DNA of 8,778 bases, taken from DATCSE01 sp036568605 (GTDB lineage Bacteria; Pseudomonadota; Gammaproteobacteria; Burkholderiales; Burkholderiaceae_C). A program made the position numbers and the translations under genes. A model generated the notes under the pieces. That model saw nothing but the letters and a program-made list of their open reading frames with translations, was not told the DNA's origin and ran no database searches. Positions within the stretch are counted from its first letter, which is position 1. Every line of letters begins with the position of its first letter. Shown here piece by piece: positions 1 through 6,186 of the stretch. The stretch spans positions 1 through 8,778 of the forward strand of contig DATCSE010000508.1 of NCBI GenBank assembly GCA_036568605.1. Direction: 5' to 3'.

Positions 1-711
1 GGCGGCTTGCAGGCGATCGAGCAGACGGTTCAGCGCATGCACGAACCCGAGCACCTCGCGCGGCACGCCGCGTGCGTCGACCGGCGCGAGCCGCTGCGGC
101 GTCAGCGCCTCGACCTCGGCCGCGGCACGCTGCAGCGGCCGCAACGCCCGGCGCACCGCGAGCAGCGCCAGGAACACCAACGGCAGCGCGAGCGCCGCGG
201 CGCCCAGCAGCGCCGCGAACAGCGCGGCGCGCCGGGCCGCGCCCTGCTTGGCCAGCGTCTCGGCAACCACGACCGTGCAGACCTGGTCGGCACGGTCCCC
301 GCAGGCCCGGCCGTGCACCGCGACGCGCACCGGCTTGCCGTTCAGCGCCGCCTCGAAGAACCGCCATTGCCCGGCCGGCACGGCCGGTGCCAACGCGAGC
401 AGCGCCGCCTGGCCGCCGAGCAGTTTGCCGTCGGGGTCGCCGACCGCGAATACCGTCTCGTCCATCAGGTCCGCACGCAGAGCGTGCGCCGTCTGCTCGC
501 TCAGCGGCAGCGTCGCGCGGCCGTCGCGGACTTCGACGATCTGCGCCAAAGCCACCGCGGCGTCGGTCAGCGCGTGGTCGAGCGCGTCCAGCGCCGGGCT
601 CAGCGCCAGCGCGTAGATCAGCGCGGCGGTCAGCGGGATCAGCGCGAGCAGCGGCCACAGCAGCCAGCGCAGCAGCGCACGCCGCAGGCTGGAGCGCGGT
701 TCATCGTTCAT
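1..711 (-). CDS. Two-component sensor histidine kinase, N-terminal part (TctE/2CSK_N-like), cut by left edge
   Basis: The first 237 codons of an inner-membrane sensor kinase are visible. From the start ATG (711-709) I read a short basic cytoplasmic N-terminus, membrane helix 1 at about residues 15-38, a periplasmic sensor region at about 39-160, membrane helix 2 at about 163-186, and then a HAMP-type linker starting RRALRPLQ. The HisKA and ATPase domains would lie beyond the window. The arrangement fits the TctE/QseC class with a 2CSK_N-type sensor. Two cysteines (137 and 145), both near the end of the periplasmic region, could form a disulfide. The start codon overlaps the regulator stop (ATGA, 708-711), so the kinase is the second gene of the operon and is probably translationally coupled. 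The frame is open to the left edge. The ligand cannot be read from the sequence; tricarboxylate sensing is known for TctE but is not shown here. Confidence 0.85.
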   Translation of the reverse strand, partial: MNDEPRSSLRRALLRWLLWPLLALIPLTAALIYALALSPALDALDHALTDAAVALAQIVEVRDGRATLPLSEQTAHALRADLMDETVFAVGDPDGKLLGGQAALLALAPAVPAGQWRFFEAALNGKPVRVAVHGRACGDRADQVCTVVVAETLAKQGAARRAALFAALLGAAALALPLVFLALLAVRRALRPLQRAAAEVEALTPQRLAPVDARGVPREVLGFVHALNRLLDRLQAA

Positions 712-1382
712 GCCGGCGCGGCCGGCTCGAGCAGATAACCGAGGCCGCGCACGGTGCGCAGCCGCACGCCGCCCGGCTCGATCTTCGCGCGCAGCCGCGA
801 CATCAACAGCTCGAGCGCGTTGTCAGAGGTCGCGGCGTCCCAGCCCGGGATCAGCGTCGCGAACTGGTCGCGGGCGACGATCTGGCCGGTCTTCAGCAGC
901 AGGTACTGCAGCACGATGCACTCGCGCGCCGACAGGCGTATCGGCTGGTCCGCGATGTACGCGCGGCGCGCCGCCGAATCGAAGCGCAACGCCGCCAGCA
1001 CCAGCATCTCGCTGCGGCGGAAGTCGTGCCGGCGCACCAGCGCCCGCAGCCGCGCCGCCAGCTCGGTGACCGCGAACGGCTTGACCAGGTAGTCGTCCGC
1101 GCCGTCCTCGAGCCCGGCGACGCGATCCTCGATGGCGTCGCGCGCGGTCAGCATCAGCACCGGCAGGAACGAACCCTGCGCGCGGACGCGCCGCAGCGTT
1201 TCGAGGCCGTCGATGCCGGGCAGCCCGATGTCCAGCACCAGCGCGTCGTACTCGTCCTTCAGCAGCGACGCCGCGACCGGTTCGCCGCACGCGCTGACAT
1301 CGGTGCGCCAGCCGCGCGCGCGCATCGCGGCCGCGATCGACTCGGCGAGAGCGGCATCGTCTTCGACCAACAGGATGTGCAT
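708..1382 (-). CDS. OmpR/PhoB-family response regulator (TctD-like)
   Basis: A 224-residue DNA-binding response regulator, full length for the family. The receiver domain spans residues 1-115: acidic pair D8-D9, phospho-acceptor D51 (in LVLDIGLPGIDG), T79 and the K101-P102 switch pair. A winged-helix DNA-binding domain spans about 125-220 and ends with the typical VRGLGYLLE hairpin. It should be phosphorylated by the adjacent kinase and then control transcription. I chose the ATG at 1382 because MHILLVEDD is the canonical beginning; the frame stays open upstream to 1538, but that extension lacks family character and runs through the control region of the divergent operon. The start has only a close AAGGG (2 nt from the ATG). 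A TACTAT -10-like element lies at 1414-1419 on this strand without a clear -35. The regulator precedes and overlaps the kinase gene. Confidence 0.93.
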   Translation of the reverse strand: MHILLVEDDAALAESIAAAMRARGWRTDVSACGEPVAASLLKDEYDALVLDIGLPGIDGLETLRRVRAQGSFLPVLMLTARDAIEDRVAGLEDGADDYLVKPFAVTELAARLRALVRRHDFRRSEMLVLAALRFDSAARRAYIADQPIRLSARECIVLQYLLLKTGQIVARDQFATLIPGWDAATSDNALELLMSRLRAKIEPGGVRLRTVRGLGYLLEPAAPA

Positions 1383-1463
1383 GGCCCTTGTCGAGGCTTC
1401 CAAAAAGCAATGGATAGTAGCGGCGTCCCGCCACGGGGTCTCGACGCGCGAGGGCGCGCCTTC

Positions 1464-1492
1464 TTGCCAACAATGCTCAGTTCGTCTAGTAT
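1464..1492 (+). promoter_or_regulatory. Sigma70-type promoter of the toxin-antitoxin operon
   Basis: TTGCCA (1464-1469) and TAGTAT (1487-1492) are separated by exactly 17 bases, the consensus spacing. Transcription would begin near 1498-1500, about 25 bases before the antitoxin ATG at 1526. A GCAGG ribosome-binding sequence at 1513-1517 is 8 bases from that ATG. Both hexamers overlap copies of the GTTGGCAA repeat, so the promoter looks built to be repressed. The assignment rests on consensus match only. Confidence 0.65.
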
Positions 1493-1509
1493 GTTGGCAA
1501 AGTTGGCAA
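1464..1509. promoter_or_regulatory. Candidate operator: three GTTGGCAA half-sites
   Basis: TTGCCAACA (1464-1472) and TGTTGGCAA (1492-1500) form a perfect 9-base inverted repeat with a 19-base gap. A third copy, GTTGGCAA (1502-1509), follows in direct orientation 9 bases after the second. The first copy covers the -35 hexamer, the second starts on the last base of the -10, and the third lies in the early leader. Antitoxins of RES modules usually repress their own operon, so the natural reading is an autoregulatory operator bound by the product of the gene at 1526. The divergent regulator gene could also be affected. Confidence 0.6.
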
Positions 1510-1525
1510 CAAGCAGGTTGCGCCC

Positions 1526-2170
1526 ATGAGCATGGCACTGGTCAGCACGCACGCCGTCGAGGCGCTGCGCATGAAGGGAGACCTCGTTCTCCCGGTCAAT
1601 CTTCCGAAGGACATCGACCCGGCCGTCCTGCCGTCGATGATGGTCGCCATCGAGAAGGCGTTCGTCGTGATGGCCGAGGCCGGCGTGCTCGAACGCGCCG
1701 ACCGGCTGGCGGAGCTCGCGGCCGGATTCGTCGAGCCGTCGCTCGAACTGGTCGAGGAACGGGTCCATCGGATGCGGACGATTCAGGAGGTCTTCAGCGA
1801 AGGCGAGTGGCTCACCGCCGAGCAACTCAATGCGCTGCAGGCGATGCCGCCGGCGAACAAGGCGCATCCGGCGGCCGACTGGAAGCGGCGCGGCCGCGTC
1901 TTCAGCGTCAACTACCGCGGCAAGGAGTACTTCGCCCGCTACCAGTTCGACGCGTTGTACCAGCCGCTGACGATCGTCAAGGACATCCTGGCCGCATTCG
2001 GCGACGTGGCCGACCCGTGGACCCTGGCCGCCTGGTTCCACTTTCCGTCGCCCTGGCTGGTCGGGCGCGACCAGCACGGCGCCACGAACCTGGCCCCGAA
2101 GGACGCGCTCGACCGCCGCGATGACGTCGTGCAGGCCGCGGCCAAGCGGCGGACCAGCTACGCCGCATGA
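1526..2170 (+). CDS. Antitoxin of a RES module (MbcA/ParS/Xre toxin-binding type)
   Basis: A 214-residue protein whose C-terminal half follows the pattern of Xre/MbcA/ParS (DUF2384-like) antitoxins. A helix-turn-helix and wing-like stretch lies at about 91-142 (WLTAEQL, then DWKRRGRVFSV, then YQFD). The toxin-binding region at about 145-207 includes ILAAFG, WTLAAWF and ending DVVQAAAKR. The N-terminal 90 residues are mostly helical and I do not recognise them; they make the protein longer than a minimal antitoxin. The WLVGRDQHGATNLAPKDAL segment appears to carry an insertion compared with the short family loop. It should neutralise the RES toxin encoded immediately downstream (ATGA overlap, 2167-2170) and probably represses the operon through the GTTGGCAA sites. 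The start at 1526 has a GCAGG at 8 bases; ATG 1532 is an alternative. The family call is from pattern memory, strengthened by the RES neighbour. Confidence 0.75.
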   Translation: MSMALVSTHAVEALRMKGDLVLPVNLPKDIDPAVLPSMMVAIEKAFVVMAEAGVLERADRLAELAAGFVEPSLELVEERVHRMRTIQEVFSEGEWLTAEQLNALQAMPPANKAHPAADWKRRGRVFSVNYRGKEYFARYQFDALYQPLTIVKDILAAFGDVADPWTLAAWFHFPSPWLVGRDQHGATNLAPKDALDRRDDVVQAAAKRRTSYAA

Positions 2171-2808
2171 CCTGCGGCCTGCCGGCACCGGGACCGGCCG
2201 AGGACTTCACGGTCAGGGCCGTGACGCCCCAGGATGTCCCGGTCTGGTACCACGTCTACAACGACGCGGCCTACCCGACGACCGCGAGGACATTCGCCGA
2301 GGGCTGGGGCGACACGCGCTTCGCGCCGATCCGCCAGGCGGACGGCACGCCGGTGCACACCTATTACGTCGCGAGCTCGCGCGAGGCGGCCTACATGGAG
2401 TCGGTGTTGCACAACGTCTCGCTGTCGCCACCCGGGGTGTTCGAGACCGCCTCGCTGCGCCACTTCCATCTCGTAAAGCTTCAGTTCGAGACTTCGCTGG
2501 ACTTCGTGAGCTTGCACACCCTCGACCTGCCGCGCCTGCGGCTCACCCGCGCCCAGCTCATCGACTGCCTGACCGACTGCTACCCCGAAACCCGCGCCTG
2601 GTCGCAAGCGGCGCACCTCCAGCGGCCTGCCTCCCAGGCGGTCGGCTACGGCTCGCGCCGGGACGATTCCGGACGCTGCCTGATGCTCTTCAAGCAGCGC
2701 CTGGCCGATCCGCCGTTCACCGTCCTCGAGGAGCATTGCCTGGCGAATCCGCCGCTGCGCAAGGAAGTGCTGGCCCTGGTGCGCAGCCTCGGCGTCCGAG
2801 AGATCTAG
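2167..2808 (+). CDS. RES-domain toxin
   Basis: A 213-residue protein with the RES-family signature: R51 in DTRFAP, followed by YYVASS and E78 in AAYMESVLHN, and S163 in GYGSRRD leading into CLMLF. These correspond to the Arg, Glu and Ser that name the family. Characterised members act on NAD+ (MbcT is an NAD+ phosphorylase) or ADP-ribosylate a host enzyme (ParT), halting growth when free of antitoxin. Which activity this one has cannot be told from sequence. It is the second gene of the operon, overlapping the antitoxin by 4 bases (ATGA) and with no strong ribosome-binding site of its own, so translation is probably coupled. The three signature residues are present, so I see no sign of inactivation. 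Stop TAG at 2806-2808. Confidence 0.85.
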   Translation: MTCGLPAPGPAEDFTVRAVTPQDVPVWYHVYNDAAYPTTARTFAEGWGDTRFAPIRQADGTPVHTYYVASSREAAYMESVLHNVSLSPPGVFETASLRHFHLVKLQFETSLDFVSLHTLDLPRLRLTRAQLIDCLTDCYPETRAWSQAAHLQRPASQAVGYGSRRDDSGRCLMLFKQRLADPPFTVLEEHCLANPPLRKEVLALVRSLGVREI

Positions 2809-2814
2809 CGGGGG

Positions 2815-2823
2815 TAGTACACT
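2815..2823 (+). promoter_or_regulatory. Possible -10 region for the DUF3348 motor operon
   Basis: The 48-base gap between the RES gene and the next operon contains TAGTACACT, offering either TAGTAC (2815-2820) or TACACT (2818-2823) as a -10 element about 35-40 bases before the ATG at 2857. No convincing -35 hexamer lies 16-18 bases upstream, where the RES gene ends. The downstream operon could have this promoter, read through from the toxin operon, or both. No terminator is visible in the gap. Confidence 0.35.
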
Positions 2824-2856
2824 GCGCCTCCTCTGACGGAACGTTCGACTGGCTAC

Positions 2857-3528
2857 ATGCTGCACGGGTCACCCAGCCCGGGCGTTGCCGGTTCGGAGCT
2901 CACCCGCCTCCTGGCCCGCCTCGCGGGCACCCCGCCAACCCGTGTGGGAGCGGCCTTCGCCGAGCGACTGGGCCACTGGCTCAGCTGGAGCGACGCCATC
3001 TCGTTGTCCGCGGCGCTGAATGCTGGGCCCTCGGAGCCTGGCCCCGGCCGCTCGCGCGGACTTGGCAACGAGGAGGCGGACTTCCAACGCGTGCGCGCGG
3101 CCCTGGAGGCGTCCATCGCCGCCGGCTCCCGCGAGCCCGCCTCGAGCCCGACCGACTTCGGCCCGCATCGCCGCCACTGCGTCGCCCAGCAACAGGCGAT
3201 GCAGGACGCGGTCGGCGCGCTGCGCCAGCGCTTGCGCGACGCGCTCTCGCGCCGCTCGCCTGCACTGGCGCGGCTGGCGGCGATCGATGCGGCGATGGAC
3301 CCCACTCTCGCGGCGCATGAACGCAGCCTGCTGGGCCTCGTGCCGCTGCGGCTGCAAGCGCACTTCGAACGGCTGCATCGCGCCGCGACCGACGACCACG
3401 ACACCGGCTGGCTGGACGCCTTCCGCGACGACATGAACCTCGTGCTGCTCGCCGAACTGGAGCACCGGCTGCTGCCGGCCCAGGGCCTGCTGGACGCGCT
3501 GCGCACACACCGACAACAACCGACATGA
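2857..3528 (+). CDS. DUF3348 family protein, first gene of the motor operon
   Basis: A 223-residue, mainly alpha-helical protein with no signal peptide or membrane helix, so probably cytoplasmic. It follows the DUF3348 pattern as I know it: an N-terminal GSELTRLLARL helix, WLSWSDAISLSAAL at 41-54, a variable Gly/Pro/Ser-rich linker at about 57-72, QQQAMQDAVGALRQRLR at 110-126, then LARLAAIDAAMD, HERSLLGLVP, and a C-terminal WLDAFRDDMNLVLLAELEHRL ending in GLLDALR. The function is unknown. Genes of this family sit with DUF802 and DUF2894 genes in Burkholderiales, from memory, and the same set occurs here. Its stop overlaps the start of the next gene (ATGA, 3525-3528), implying co-translation with the MotA-like subunit. 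The ATG at 2857 has only a weak upstream purine stretch (GACGGAACG). The start could be slightly internal, but the conserved N-terminal helix requires nearly all of this frame. Confidence 0.8.
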   Translation: MLHGSPSPGVAGSELTRLLARLAGTPPTRVGAAFAERLGHWLSWSDAISLSAALNAGPSEPGPGRSRGLGNEEADFQRVRAALEASIAAGSREPASSPTDFGPHRRHCVAQQQAMQDAVGALRQRLRDALSRRSPALARLAAIDAAMDPTLAAHERSLLGLVPLRLQAHFERLHRAATDDHDTGWLDAFRDDMNLVLLAELEHRLLPAQGLLDALRTHRQQPT

Positions 3529-5402
3529 ATCGATCACTCCATCACGCCGCCTTTGCGGTGGGCCTGCTTGCCGTCGGCTGGGTCGGGACCGGTTATGTCC
3601 CCGGCAACCCGCTGGCACTGGCACTCGTGCTGCTGATCGGCGCCTTCTACCTGATGGGCGCGCTCGAGCTGCACCGCTTCCAGCGGGCCACCGCCGGGCT
3701 GGCAAACGCGCTGGCCGCGACGAACGAACCACCGCCCGCGCTGGCCGCCTGGCTCGCGCCGCTGCCGCCCAGCCTGCAGCACACGGTGCGCCTGCGCGTC
3801 GAGGGCGAACGGGTTGCGCTGCCCGGGCCGGCGCTCACGCCGTATCTGGCCGGACTGCTCGTGCTGCTGGGCATGCTGGGCACCTTTCTCGGCATGGTGG
3901 TCACGCTGAAGGGCACGGGCCTCGCGCTGGAGAACGCCAGCGACCTGGAGGCCATCCGCGCCTCGCTGGCCGCGCCGGTCAAGGGCCTGGGCCTGGCCTT
4001 CGGCACCTCGGTGGCCGGTGTCGCCGCGTCGGCGATGCTGGGGCTGATGTCGGCGCTGGCGCGGCGCGAACGCGCGCGCACGGCGCAGCAGCTGGACGCG
4101 CGCATCGCCACCACGCTGCGGCACTTCTCGCAGGCACACCAGCGCGAGCAGTCGCTGCGGCTGCTGCAGGCGCAAGCCGAGGCGACGCCCGCGCTGGTCA
4201 CGCAACTGCAGGCCCTGGTTGCACAAATGGACCGCCAGAGCCAGGCCCTGCAGGACCGTCTGGTCGCGAACCAGGCGCAATTCCATGGCGAGGCGCAACG
4301 TGCATACGCGGGGCTGGCCGAATCGGTGGACCGGTCGCTGAAGACGAGCCTCGCCGACAGCGCGCGCCTGGCCGGCGCGGCGATCGAACCCGCGGTGCAG
4401 GCGACGATGGCCGGCCTGGCGCGCGAGAACGCCGCTCTGCGCGAGGCGCTCGCCGCCGCCGTGCAGCAGCAGCTGGCCGGCGTGACCACGCGTCTGGACG
4501 CCACGCTCGCCACGCTGGCCGAGCGTTGGCAGACGGGCATGGCCGACCAGCAGCGCACGCTCACCGCGCACACGCGCGAGGCGCTGTCGGACGCCATGGC
4601 GGGCTTCGAGCAGCACACGGCCGCACTGCTGCATCGCGTGACCGACACGCACGCCACCTGGGACGCGGCCGCAGCCGCGCGCGAGCAGGAACGGATGAGC
4701 GCGTTCCACGACGGCATGGCAACGATGGCGGCAACGCTGGCGCGCACGTCGCAGACCATCGCCGCCCAGGCCGAGGCCCACGCACGCGCGACGATCGCCG
4801 AGATCGAGCGGTTGATGCAAACCGCCGCGGCAGCCCCGCGCGCCGCAGCCGAGGTCATCGCCGAACTGCGAACCGCGCTCAGCGACAGCCTGGCGCGCGA
4901 CAACACGGCGCTGGACGAGCGCAATCGCCTGCTCGGCACGCTGGGCAGCCTGCTCGATGCGGTGAACCACGCGAGCACCGAGCAGCGCGCCGCGATCGAT
5001 GCGCTGGTGCAGGCCACCACCGAGGTGCTGGACCGCGCGGGCGCACGCTTCGCCGAGACCGTGGCATCCGAGTCGCGCACGCTGCAGGCCGTGTCTGCCC
5101 AGGTGACCGGCAGCGCGGCCGAGGTGGCGAGCCTGGGCGAAGGCTTCGGCGTCGCGGTGCAATTGTTCAGCAGCGCCAGTGAACAGCTGACCGCGCAGCT
5201 GCAGCGCATCGAGACCGCGCTGGGCCATTCGATGGCACGCAGCGACGAACAGCTCGCGTACTACGTCGCCCAGGCACGCGAGATCGTCGACCTGACGCTG
5301 GGATCGCAGAAGCAGATCGTCGAGGACCTGCAGCAACTGGCGCAGGCCCCCGCGCCTGCCTCACGCGCGGCCGTCGCCGCATTGGAAGCCGACCCGGCAT
5401 GA
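3525..5402 (+). CDS. MotA/ExbB/ZorA-like membrane protein with long helical tail (DUF802 type)
   Basis: A 625-residue inner-membrane protein. Four membrane helices are visible: about 8-25, 30-48, 106-127 and 151-177. The last two carry the MotA/TolQ/ExbB signature: P106, then LGMLGTFLGMV (T120) in helix 3, and PVKGLGLAFGTSVAG (T161) in helix 4. The remaining 445 residues (about 181-625) are Ala/Gln/Glu/Arg-rich, almost free of helix breakers and predicted coiled coil, matching the DUF802-type repeat region. The order (four helices, then a very long cytoplasmic tail) is that of ZorA from the Zorya defence system, rather than flagellar MotA, which has a large loop between helices 2 and 3 and a short tail. 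It should form the pore ring around the MotB-like product encoded next (ATGA overlap, 5399-5402). No ribosome-binding site precedes the ATG, so translation depends on the upstream gene. The link to ZorA is by architecture, not proven homology. Confidence 0.85.
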   Translation: MNRSLHHAAFAVGLLAVGWVGTGYVPGNPLALALVLLIGAFYLMGALELHRFQRATAGLANALAATNEPPPALAAWLAPLPPSLQHTVRLRVEGERVALPGPALTPYLAGLLVLLGMLGTFLGMVVTLKGTGLALENASDLEAIRASLAAPVKGLGLAFGTSVAGVAASAMLGLMSALARRERARTAQQLDARIATTLRHFSQAHQREQSLRLLQAQAEATPALVTQLQALVAQMDRQSQALQDRLVANQAQFHGEAQRAYAGLAESVDRSLKTSLADSARLAGAAIEPAVQATMAGLARENAALREALAAAVQQQLAGVTTRLDATLATLAERWQTGMADQQRTLTAHTREALSDAMAGFEQHTAALLHRVTDTHATWDAAAAAREQERMSAFHDGMATMAATLARTSQTIAAQAEAHARATIAEIERLMQTAAAAPRAAAEVIAELRTALSDSLARDNTALDERNRLLGTLGSLLDAVNHASTEQRAAIDALVQATTEVLDRAGARFAETVASESRTLQAVSAQVTGSAAEVASLGEGFGVAVQLFSSASEQLTAQLQRIETALGHSMARSDEQLAYYVAQAREIVDLTLGSQKQIVEDLQQLAQAPAPASRAAVAALEADPA

Positions 5403-6043
5403 CGACGGCGTACGACGAACTCGACGACGGCGCGGAATCGGGCGCGCCCGTGTGGGCCGTCTTCGGCGACCTGATGGCCGGGCTGCTGGGCGCCTTCGTG
5501 CTGATCCTGGTGTGCGTGCTCGGAATGCAGTTCGACCTGGCCGCGCGGCTGAAGGCCGAAGTGCAGCAGCGCGAGGCCGAGACGCAGCGGCGCGCCGCAC
5601 TCGAACGCGCGTTGGCGATCCCGCTGGCCGCCGGCCGCGTGACGCTGGGTGCCAACGGCCGCATCGGCATCAGCGGCAGCGTGCTGTTCGCATTCAACTC
5701 CGCCGATCTCCAGCCCGAGGGCCGGCAGCTGCTGAAGAGCCTGGCCGGACCGCTGGCGACCTACCTGGCCGCGCGCGACGAGGTGCTGATGGTCAGCGGC
5801 TTCACCGACGACCGGCAGGTGCGCGACGGCAACCGCGCGAAGTTCGCCGACAACTGGGAGCTCTCGGCGCAGCGCGCGCTCACCGTGACGCGCGCGCTGA
5901 TCGAAGAAGGCGTGCCGTCGTCGGCGGTGTTCGCCGCGGCCTTCGGGGCCGAGCAGCCGGTGGCCTCGAACGCGGACGCCGCGGGCCGAGCGCTGAACCG
6001 GCGCGTCGAGATGGCGCCGACGCCGCGGCCGAAGCCGGCATGA
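5399..6043 (+). CDS. MotB/ZorB-like stator subunit with OmpA-type peptidoglycan-binding domain
   Basis: A 214-residue protein with a short acidic cytoplasmic N-terminus, one membrane helix at about 20-43, a charged helical linker at about 44-72, and an OmpA/MotB domain at about 90-205. The membrane helix begins VFGDLMAGLLGAF; D24 sits where MotB and ZorB carry their ion-binding Asp. The OmpA domain has the expected elements: FAFNSADLQPEG, GFTDD (T136-D137), NWELSAQRA (N152, S156, R159) and LNRRVEM (N200-R202). These are the residues used to hold the peptide of peptidoglycan. It should pair with the MotA-like product to make an ion-driven complex fixed to the cell wall. It overlaps the upstream gene by ATGA (5399-5402), and its own stop lies in another ATGA (6040-6043) that now leads into a repeat element rather than straight into the next gene. 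Confidence 0.88.
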   Translation: MTTAYDELDDGAESGAPVWAVFGDLMAGLLGAFVLILVCVLGMQFDLAARLKAEVQQREAETQRRAALERALAIPLAAGRVTLGANGRIGISGSVLFAFNSADLQPEGRQLLKSLAGPLATYLAARDEVLMVSGFTDDRQVRDGNRAKFADNWELSAQRALTVTRALIEEGVPSSAVFAAAFGAEQPVASNADAAGRALNRRVEMAPTPRPKPA

Positions 6044-6186
6044 GCAGCAGCTTCCCCTCACCCCTGGCCCTCTCCCGCAAGCGGGAGAGGGCGACGATCG
6101 CGTCGGCTTGCTCCCTCTCCCGCTACGGGCCACGAAGGGGCCCTTGGTGGCCCCTGGAGAGGGTTGGGGTGAGGGTCGTTGCGTGA
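6040..6186 (+). other. 48-codon mini-ORF through the repeat, bridging two operon genes
   Basis: An ATG at 6040 overlaps the stop of the MotB-like gene (ATGA) and opens a 48-codon frame that runs through the whole inverted repeat. It ends at TGA 6184-6186, which overlaps the GTG start of the DUF2894 gene (GTGA, 6183-6186). Its product is Arg/Ser/Pro-rich and resembles no protein family; it reads like translated repeat. It may serve only to pass ribosomes from one gene to the next, or it may be chance. I do not claim a functional peptide. Confidence 0.4.
6055..6175. repeat. 121-bp dispersed inverted-repeat element inside the operon
   Basis: The outer arms CCCTCACCCC (6055-6064) and GGGGTGAGGG (6166-6175) are perfect complements, and just inside them CCCTCTCC (6068-6075) pairs with GGAGAGGG (6156-6163). 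Within lies a perfect 11-base hairpin, CCCTCTCCCGC/GCGGGAGAGGG around AA (6068-6091). A second hairpin, GGGCCAC/GTGGCCC, surrounds an AAGGGGCCCTT core (about 6127-6153). The CCCTCACCCC...CCCTCTCCC arm is a motif I know as a dispersed intergenic repeat in many proteobacterial genomes. It carries no gene and probably moved as a small non-autonomous element. It may also make the operon mRNA fold strongly at this point. Confidence 0.8.

Noticed and set aside
72..1529. Long plus-strand open frame of 485 codons across the two-component genes
   Set aside because: The product is Arg/Ala/Pro-rich low-complexity sequence typical of the antisense of GC-rich genes, and the minus strand encodes a clear regulator and kinase here.
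2121..3320. 399-codon plus-strand frame overlapping the RES and DUF3348 genes
   Set aside because: It crosses two well-supported genes in another frame and reads as Arg/Pro/Gly low-complexity sequence.
3534..5336. 600-codon minus-strand frame opposite the MotA-like gene
   Set aside because: Its translation is Arg/Gln/His-rich with no domain, while the plus strand has membrane helices, a coiled coil and gene overlaps. It is an antisense shadow.
3525..6043. Calling the locus a true Zorya system (zorA/zorB)
   Set aside because: The motor architecture matches, but no ZorC/ZorD or ZorE gene is present and the partners are DUF3348 and DUF2894. The shared feature may be only the general long-tailed stator design.
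6055..6175. The stacked hairpins as a CRISPR repeat or rho-independent terminator
   Set aside because: There are no regularly spaced direct repeats or spacers, and no T-run after either stem; the arms match a dispersed proteobacterial repeat instead.
6108..6182. TTG 6108 as the start of the DUF2894 gene
   Set aside because: It would translate 25 codons of repeat sequence with no ribosome-binding site, whereas GTG 6183 has GAGGG at 7 bases and begins the family-like sequence.
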